Of a stretch of DNA of 11,596 bases, positions 7,160 to 11,596 are shown one piece after another. A model generated the notes under the pieces. That model did not search any database, had not been told where the DNA came from, and saw only the letters and a list, made by a program, of their open reading frames with translations. The position numbers and the translations under genes are program-made. Numbering within the stretch: position 1 is the stretch's first letter; every line of letters starts with the position of its first letter. The stretch is from an uncultured Planctomycetaceae bacterium (GTDB taxonomy: Bacteria > Planctomycetota > Planctomycetia > Pirellulales > Pirellulaceae), in NCBI GenBank assembly GCA_903927685.1, contig CAIYOB010000083.1, forward strand, positions 1-11,596, read 5' to 3'.

Positions 7160-9073
7160 TCACCCCCCCGGAGGCCCGCCGAAGCCACCGCCGCCCGGCC
7201 CGCCGCCGCTGCGGAACTTCGCCCGCATCATGTCGCGCAGGGCATTGATCTCGGCCCGATCCAAGGCGCCGTCTTTGTTGGTATCCAGACCGTCGAATCC
7301 CTCCTGCATTCGTTCCGGAGCCTCCTGCTTGCTGACCTTGCCGTCCCCGTCTGCGTCGAACTGCATCAAATCGAACCCACCGGAACGCGAGCCACCACCG
7401 GGGCCACCGGGACCACCGCCAGTTCGTTCGGATTCCCCGCCGCGGGCCTGTCCCGGACCGCCTGGCGCGCCGCCGCCGGCAGCATCGCCGTTGGGCCCGT
7501 CGGGACGCGGACCGCCCCCGGCCGATGGCGGTTTGAATCCGCCGCCGCTGGCGCCGGCTGCCGGCCCCGCCCCCGGCTTGGCCTCGCCAAACTGTTCCCG
7601 GACGTCCGTCGGTTTGGCCTCTTCTTCGGTCACCCGCGCTCCGGCGACGACCGCACGCGGGTTGAGCAGCGCCAGCTCGCCCTCGGCGACACCGTCCTTG
7701 ACTTCGACGAAGCGGTCGTTGTTCAGACCCAGCACCAGCGTCCGACGCTCCATCTGGCCCGCCTTGGAAACCCAGCAATAGTGCTTGCCGCGCTGTTCAA
7801 CGACCGCGGCCACGGGCAACGTCACGACATCCTTCAGGTGGGCAACCAGGATCTCGACCTCGGCGGTCATCCCGGGACGCAGCCCCGCGGGCTGGCCGTC
7901 AATCTTGACGATCGTGCCGTACTCCTTGACGCTGGCCGAAAAAAAGCTGGTGGGCTCCGGCTGGTTGGCGATCGAGCTGATCGCCCCCTGCAATTCCCGG
8001 TCCAGAATGCGGATCCGCGCCCGCATGCCGACGCGCAGTTGTTCGACCTTGGTTTCGTGCACGTTGACTTTGACTTGCATCTGGGACAGGTCGGGCAGGC
8101 GGAGGATCGTCTGTCGCTCGCGGACCGTGGCCCCTTCTTCGATTGTGGGCCCCTGCTGGCCGCCGAACCGCATGCCGGACTGATCGTTGGCATACACGAC
8201 CATCCCGTCCTGCGGCGCCTCAATCACGCAGAAGCCCTTCTGGTCTTCGAGTCGTTTCAGGCGGGATTCTTCGAGCGCAAAGGCGGCTTTTTCGGACTCC
8301 ATCTTCGCCTCGGCCGTGACCACCTTGCTCTGCAGGTCCTCCATCATCTTGACTTTGGTGAAATTCTCCAGCACGTCCTTGGCGGTGCGGGCGGAATCCA
8401 ACTCCAACTGAGACCGCTGGACCGAAAACTGCTGCCCCTCCAGTTCCAACGAACTGATGTACCCCTTGCGGAACATGCGTTGGGAGTGCAGCAAGACGTT
8501 CTGCGAGCTGCGCAAGTTCTCCAGGGCGATCGTGATCTGTGCTTCGGCGTCCTGCAGCTCTTTTTTGTAGGTTCCTTCCAGGTACTCCTTCACCGAGATC
8601 GTCGCGACTTGATAATCCTTCTCGGCCTGAACCATCGCCGAACGGGCCTTTTCGTAGGTGATTTTCTGCTGATTGATCTGGTCCTCCAACTGCGAACCAT
8701 CCAATTCGACCAGTTTCTCGCCCTTTTTCACCTCGTTGCCGTCCTTGACGATCGTCAGGATCGACGTGCCGCCAGCCACCTGGCATTTGATCTCAATATT
8801 CTTGGCGCTTTCCACATTCCCGTCTTCGGTCACGGTCACCAGCATCTCGCCGCGCTGCACCGCGTGAGTCAGCACCGAGGTACGCGGCGCGGACTCGGAC
8901 GATTGAAAGACCAAGGACGCCGCGTAGCCCGCACCACCCACCAAGGCCAAACCGAAACCCACGGCCACCAGCATGCGCAGCCAGCGAACGCCGCCTGCGG
9001 GCGAAGAAGTCGAGTCGGTCGGCAGGGAACTGCCCGGATCAGGATCAAATGCTTGAGAATTCATCTCCGACAC
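7160..9073 (-). CDS. HlyD/MacA-family periplasmic adaptor with C-terminal EF-hand pair
   Basis: The 637-residue product (from GTG 9073) starts with a Ser/Pro-rich cytoplasmic tail, then a transmembrane anchor (about 30-56). The first half of the lipoyl-like domain follows (about 71-115, with the [11 protein letters not shown] type of turn). A long coiled-coil hairpin spans about 120-290 and the lipoyl second half begins near 297 ([10 protein letters not shown]). Then come the beta-barrel (about 330-415, including [12 protein letters not shown]) and a membrane-proximal domain (to about 480). This is the standard MacA/YknX adaptor that links permease to outer partners. Unusually, a Gly/Pro-rich linker (about 500-570) leads to two 12-residue EF-hand loops, [12 protein letters not shown] (573-584) and [12 protein letters not shown] (597-608), both with Asp at loop positions 1 and 5 and Glu at 12, then a Gly-rich tail. 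Calcium binding is inferred. It is the first gene of the operon. Confidence 0.93.
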   Translation of the reverse strand: MSEMNSQAFDPDPGSSLPTDSTSSPAGGVRWLRMLVAVGFGLALVGGAGYAASLVFQSSESAPRTSVLTHAVQRGEMLVTVTEDGNVESAKNIEIKCQVAGGTSILTIVKDGNEVKKGEKLVELDGSQLEDQINQQKITYEKARSAMVQAEKDYQVATISVKEYLEGTYKKELQDAEAQITIALENLRSSQNVLLHSQRMFRKGYISSLELEGQQFSVQRSQLELDSARTAKDVLENFTKVKMMEDLQSKVVTAEAKMESEKAAFALEESRLKRLEDQKGFCVIEAPQDGMVVYANDQSGMRFGGQQGPTIEEGATVRERQTILRLPDLSQMQVKVNVHETKVEQLRVGMRARIRILDRELQGAISSIANQPEPTSFFSASVKEYGTIVKIDGQPAGLRPGMTAEVEILVAHLKDVVTLPVAAVVEQRGKHYCWVSKAGQMERRTLVLGLNNDRFVEVKDGVAEGELALLNPRAVVAGARVTEEEAKPTDVREQFGEAKPGAGPAAGASGGGFKPPSAGGGPRPDGPNGDAAGGGAPGGPGQARGGESERTGGGPGGPGGGSRSGGFDLMQFDADGDGKVSKQEAPERMQEGFDGLDTNKDGALDRAEINALRDMMRAKFRSGGGPGGGGFGGPPGG

Positions 9074-9080
9074 GGCGCTG

Positions 9081-9085
9081 TCCTT
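9081..9085 (-). promoter_or_regulatory. Ribosome binding site favouring GTG start of the adaptor gene
   Basis: AAGGA on the minus strand stands 7 bases before GTG 9073-9071. The nearby ATG at 9064 has only GGAG directly abutting it, too close to serve. A GTG further upstream at 9178 would add 35 residues unlike the family. I therefore chose the GTG at 9073. Confidence 0.6.
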
Positions 9086-9205
9086 CGCAGGATTGACGAC
9101 TGCCTGGGGGTGCAAACCGGGGTGTGGGCCAGATCGAGCCACCGCTCGGCACACAGGGCCCGGGCAGGTCGAGCCCACCTCGTTCAGAGTCGGCAGGACG
9201 ACCGT

Positions 9206-9228
9206 ATTCTAACACCGCTCCCAGTCAA
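9206..9228 (-). promoter_or_regulatory. Possible promoter boxes for the ABC export operon
   Basis: On the minus strand TTGACT (complement of 9223-9228) and TAGAAT (complement of 9206-9211) match -35 and -10 consensus well singly, but only 11 bases separate them. A real sigma-70 promoter would need to use one of them with a poorer partner (for example TACGGT, 16 bases beyond TTGACT). They lie about 130 bases upstream of the GTG start. This is a weak call. Confidence 0.25.
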
Positions 9229-9371
9229 ACGGCTTGAGTTTTCTGTCCTGCTGGGCCAGATTTTCGGATCACCCCAGATATCCCGGATCACGAAATGGTA
9301 CGTGCCTCTCCCAATCTACTCCATTGCCTGTCCGTTCCAGCGACGCAAAAAGACCGTACTCAGCTGCCTCG

Positions 9372-9406
9372 ACAAAGCGAGTTCGCCGCTCGGTTGCCCG
9401 CTTTGT
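9372..9406. repeat. Inverted repeat in the glnA upstream region
   Basis: ACAAAGCG (9372-9379) and CGCTTTGT (9399-9406) are perfect complements separated by 19 bases. The arms could form a hairpin on either strand or a two-half-site operator about 130 bases upstream of the sigma-54-type element. No T-run follows on either strand, so it is not a clear terminator. The arms do not match the NtrC site consensus (GCACC with a spaced GGTGC). Its function is unknown. Confidence 0.45.
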
Positions 9407-9532
9407 AATCCGCCTTGCCAGGAAAACAGGCACGTGCGAATGTGGTCTGTTCTGGCCGGAATGTCCGAAGAAAAGACGCAACATGTTTCCAAATAAGCAG
9501 TTGCAGTGCGATTCTCAGGTTTCAATCCCAGT

Positions 9533-9548
9533 CGGCACTGGCATTGCT
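9533..9548 (+). promoter_or_regulatory. Sigma-54 (RpoN) -24/-12 promoter element for glnA
   Basis: The bases CGGCAC-TGGCA-TTGCT fit the consensus TGGCAC-N5-TTGCW with one mismatch, at the first position. The invariant GG (9534-9535) and GC (9546-9547) are exactly 10 bases apart, as RpoN requires. Transcription would begin near 9559, giving a leader of about 144 bases. glnA is a classic sigma-54/NtrC target in proteobacteria, so the location is meaningful. No clear NtrC enhancer pair was found upstream. The match is seen in the sequence; use as a promoter is inferred. Confidence 0.55.
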
Positions 9549-9561
9549 ATTGTGCCAGCCG
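9533..9561. repeat. Inverted repeat overlapping the -24/-12 element
   Basis: CTGGCA (9538-9543) is complementary to TGCCAG (9553-9558) across a 9-base loop. CGG (9533-9535) can also pair with CCG (9559-9561) if a CA bulge is allowed. The -12 part of the sigma-54-type element lies in the loop. It might be a regulator half-site pair placed over the promoter, or an unrelated hairpin that makes the sigma-54 match coincidental. Confidence 0.4.
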
Positions 9562-9702
9562 AAAACCTTGTGGCTTCCGGTTCGCCGTGTTGCGAGCCTT
9601 GATCAAAGTCCCAGGCAAGCACAGTGATAGCCTTCGGCAGTGATCTGGCGGAGGTGCGAATTCCTTCTGGTTTCTTGGCTCTAGCGTAAGGAGAGACGTT
9701 TA

Positions 9703-11115
9703 GTGACGCCCAAAGAAGTTCTGGCATTGTGTCGAGAAAAGGATGTCAAGGCGGTCGACTTGCGGTTCATGGACTTCCCCGGTCTGTGGCAGCATTACAC
9801 GATTCCCGTCACCAAGTTGGACGAGGACGTGTTCGAAGAGGGGTTGGGGTTTGACGGTTCGAGCATCCGCGGCTGGCAGGCGATCAACGAGAGCGACATG
9901 CTCATTCTGCCGCAGCCGGACACGGCGTTCATCGATCCCTTTACCCAGCTGACAACGCTGGTTCTGATCTGCAACATCCAGGACCCGATCACCCGCGAGG
10001 ATTATTCCCGCGATCCGCGGAACGTGGCGCGGAAGACGGTGAACTACCTGAAGAGCACCGGGATCGCCGACACGGCGTACATCGGCCCGGAGGCGGAGTT
10101 CTTCATCTTCGACGACGTCCGGTTCGATCAGCGATCGCAGCACGGGTTCTACTACGTGGACAGCATCGAGGCCGAATGGAATCGCGGTCGCGACGAGAAG
10201 CCGAACCTGGGGTACAAGCTGCGGCACAAGGAAGGCTATTTCCCGGTTCCGCCCGCCGATGCCCTGATGGACATGCGCAACGAGATGATGCAGACGATGA
10301 TCGAGTGCGGACTCGATGTCGAGGCTCAGCATCACGAAGTCGCGACGGCCGGCCAGTCGGAAATCGACCTGCGATTCCAGGAACTGGTGCGGATGGCCGA
10401 CCAGTTGCTGACGTTCAAGTACATCATCAAGAACGTGGCCAAGAAGTACGGCAAGACCGTGACGTTCATGCCCAAGCCGATGTTCGGCGATAACGGCAGC
10501 GGCATGCACACGCACTTCTCGTTCTGGAAAGACGGCGAGCCGTTGTTTGCGGGCAGCGGGTACGCGGGATTGAGCGAAATGGCGTTGTACGCCATCGGTG
10601 GCGTGTTGAAGCATGCCGCCGCCTTGTGCGCCTTGACCAATCCGACGACCAACAGCTACAAGCGATTGGTTCCCGGCTACGAAGCGCCGGTGAACTTGGC
10701 CTACTCGCAACGGAACCGCTCCGCATGCTGCCGGATTCCGATGTACAGCCCGAGCCCCAAGGCGAAGCGGATCGAATACCGCTGCCCGGATCCGAGCTGC
10801 AACCCGTACCTGGCGTTTTCGGCGATCGTCATGGCGGCGATCGACGGAATCCAGAACAAGATCAGCCCGGGCGATCCGCTGGACAAGGACATCTACGACC
10901 TGCCTCCGGAAGAAGCGGCCGCCGTACCCAAGGCCCCCGGTTCGCTGGACGCCGCCTTGGACGCGTTGGAAGCCGACCACGAGTTCCTGCTCCGCGGGGA
11001 CGTGTTCACGGATGACGTGATCAAGACGTGGATCAGCTACAAGCGGAAGAACGAAGTCGACGCGGTGCGTCTGCGGCCGCATCCCTACGAGTTCTGCTTG
11101 TATTATGACATCTAA
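9703..11115 (+). CDS. glnA: Type I glutamine synthetase
   Basis: It makes glutamine from glutamate, ammonia and ATP in the cytoplasm, the entry point for ammonium assimilation. The 470-residue length equals that of bacterial GSI dodecamers. Visible motifs are the active-site loop [10 protein letters not shown] (49-58), [10 protein letters not shown] (128-137) with metal ligands E130 and E132, the ATP/metal region [12 protein letters not shown] (258-269) with H269, the glutamate-binding loop [17 protein letters not shown] (313-329) with E327, R339, and RPHPYEF near the C-terminus. Tyr398 in DIYDLPPEE sits where GSI-beta enzymes are adenylylated by GlnE, so covalent control is plausible. It starts at GTG 9703, with AAGGAG 9 bases before. 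It appears to be a single-gene unit with a candidate sigma-54 promoter upstream and an intrinsic terminator downstream. Confidence 0.98.
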   Translation: MTPKEVLALCREKDVKAVDLRFMDFPGLWQHYTIPVTKLDEDVFEEGLGFDGSSIRGWQAINESDMLILPQPDTAFIDPFTQLTTLVLICNIQDPITREDYSRDPRNVARKTVNYLKSTGIADTAYIGPEAEFFIFDDVRFDQRSQHGFYYVDSIEAEWNRGRDEKPNLGYKLRHKEGYFPVPPADALMDMRNEMMQTMIECGLDVEAQHHEVATAGQSEIDLRFQELVRMADQLLTFKYIIKNVAKKYGKTVTFMPKPMFGDNGSGMHTHFSFWKDGEPLFAGSGYAGLSEMALYAIGGVLKHAAALCALTNPTTNSYKRLVPGYEAPVNLAYSQRNRSACCRIPMYSPSPKAKRIEYRCPDPSCNPYLAFSAIVMAAIDGIQNKISPGDPLDKDIYDLPPEEAAAVPKAPGSLDAALDALEADHEFLLRGDVFTDDVIKTWISYKRKNEVDAVRLRPHPYEFCLYYDI

Positions 11116-11120
11116 TTGAC

Positions 11121-11135
11121 CGTACGCTCCGTACG
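11121..11135. repeat. Short hairpin just after glnA
   Basis: CGTACG repeats on both sides of CTC (11121-11126 and 11130-11135). Each arm is itself palindromic, so the arms form a 6-base stem with a 3-base loop. It lies 5 bases after the glnA stop and before the larger terminator hairpin, and may add to mRNA 3' end stability. Confidence 0.45.
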
Positions 11136-11146
11136 TGTGATCCGGG

Positions 11147-11186
11147 CCGGGCCGGCTGTTCGCGAAGCCGGCCCGGTTCGTTTCTT
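11147..11186 (+). terminator. Intrinsic terminator of glnA
   Basis: CCGGGCCGGCT (11147-11157) pairs perfectly with AGCCGGCCCGG (11166-11176) around an 8-base loop, an 11-base GC-rich stem. The T-rich tail TTCGTTTCTT (11177-11186) follows on the plus strand. It begins 32 bases after the glnA stop. On the minus strand no T-run follows the stem, so it is mainly a glnA terminator, although the hairpin could also slow polymerase leaving the convergent gene. Confidence 0.85.
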
Positions 11187-11244
11187 GGCGGTCGAGCGGC
11201 GTCCCCGACGTGCTGACACAGGACCCGCCAGTCCTTGGCAAAGC

Positions 11245-11596
11245 CTACTGCCCGTACCGTTTCTTGAACTCTTCCTGCCTCAGACGGCGTTCTTCGCGTT
11301 CGGCGGGATCCTGTTTGTCCAGATACCAACGGTGGTTGGCCGAGTTCAGGACCTCGTCGAGCTTCTTGGCCAGCGTTTCGGCGGCGGTGGCCTTGGCCGC
11401 GTCGCCCGACGCCTTGCCCTTGTCGATCAGATGCTCCAACTCGGGCACCATTTCGGAGTAGAAGTGTTTGGCCACTTCATAGGTCCCGTGCCAATGGGTG
11501 TAATCGGGGCCCATCATGGATGCGCCATGCCGCGCGCGGCGGCCTTCGTGGTGCCACAACTCGTACCAGATCCAATCCAGGTCGTTGCTGAACTGA
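11245..11596 (-). CDS. C-terminal end of a probable hydroxylamine-oxidoreductase-type multihaem cytochrome (5' part outside window)
   Basis: The frame is open from the right edge to TAG 11247-11245 and gives the last 116 residues of a longer protein. The visible part opens with DLDWIWYELWHHEGRRARHG, then SMMGPDYTHWHGTYEVAKHFY (M28-Y47). It ends in a charged helical tail rich in Lys, Glu and Ala (EREERRLRQEEFKKRYGQ). The His-, Trp- and Tyr-rich part recalls the C-terminal region of octahaem HAO-like and nitrite-reductase-like cytochromes, where helices after the last haem form the subunit interface. No CxxCH lies in this fragment, so the assignment rests on remembered family resemblance and is moderate. 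If right, the product is a periplasmic enzyme of reduced-nitrogen or related redox chemistry. It converges with glnA, with 129 bases between stops. Confidence 0.5.
   Translation of the reverse strand, partial: QFSNDLDWIWYELWHHEGRRARHGASMMGPDYTHWHGTYEVAKHFYSEMVPELEHLIDKGKASGDAAKATAAETLAKKLDEVLNSANHRWYLDKQDPAEREERRLRQEEFKKRYGQ

Larger units (their letters stand above)
9074..9702. other. 629-base non-coding region between the ABC operon and glnA
   Basis: No convincing gene is seen here. The short open frames on either strand (70-120 codons) have no good ribosome binding sites and no recognisable product. Composition is visibly less GC-rich than the flanking genes. The region holds a possible promoter for the adaptor gene, an 8-base inverted repeat at 9372-9406, the perfect palindrome GCACGTGC at 9430-9437, a sigma-54-type element at 9533-9548, and about 140 bases of presumed glnA leader. 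No tRNA or known riboswitch was recognised. Confidence 0.6.

Noticed and set aside
5720..9496. A 1258-codon open frame on the plus strand
   Set aside because: It runs antisense through the ABC permease and adaptor genes, is rich in His, Gln, Arg and Asp as antisense frames of GC-rich genes are, and shows no domain. The minus-strand genes have complete family motifs.
9570..9600. GGTTCG resembling a tRNA T-loop
   Set aside because: No matching anticodon arm, D-arm or acceptor stem can be drawn around it.
9234..9602. A 122-codon plus-strand open frame upstream of glnA
   Set aside because: It lacks a good ribosome binding site, has no recognisable domain, overlaps the sigma-54-type element and has Ser/Arg/Pro-rich composition typical of chance frames.
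9559..9702. glnA leader as a possible glutamine riboswitch
   Set aside because: I could not find the conserved core of the glnA RNA or downstream-peptide motifs; no strong stem structure was evident.
9700..11241. A 513-codon open frame on the minus strand
   Set aside because: It is fully antisense to glnA, whose motifs are complete; low-complexity composition and no recognisable domain.

Overview
The window looks like a piece of a planctomycete chromosome, probably from the Pirellula/Rhodopirellula side of the phylum. This is inferred from the GC-rich coding DNA, a single-pass membrane protein with a LamG/concanavalin-like C-terminal domain, a transport adaptor with a Gly/Pro-rich tail and EF-hands, and abundant multihaem cytochrome c. 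No mobile element, CRISPR array, rRNA or tRNA was seen. All assignments come from reading motifs; no database search was made.

Left part (1-3333, minus strand): a likely three-gene redox operon. It starts with an exported, C-terminally anchored cytochrome c with seven CxxCH haem motifs. Next comes a five-helix membrane protein with cytochrome-b-like histidines, then an unrecognised multi-helix membrane protein cut by the window edge. The last two genes are 4 bases apart. Tandem GC hairpins lie between the first two. The likely role is electron exchange between the quinone pool and periplasmic haem carriers; the terminal substrate cannot be read from the sequence.

Middle (3334-9073): a 161-base divergent spacer separates this operon from a plus-strand gene for a membrane-anchored LamG-domain protein. 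Converging on that gene is a minus-strand export operon in the order HlyD/MacA-type adaptor, MacB/FtsX-type permease, ABC ATPase. Together these form a tripartite MacAB/YknXYZ-like transporter. The adaptor is unusual in ending with a Gly/Pro-rich linker and two canonical EF-hand loops.

Right part (9074-11596): a 629-base non-coding region holds a near-consensus sigma-54 (-24/-12) element upstream of glnA, which encodes type I glutamine synthetase. glnA ends at a strong intrinsic terminator. Converging on it is the 3' end of a minus-strand gene whose product resembles the C-terminus of hydroxylamine-oxidoreductase-type multihaem cytochromes. It is cut by the right edge.
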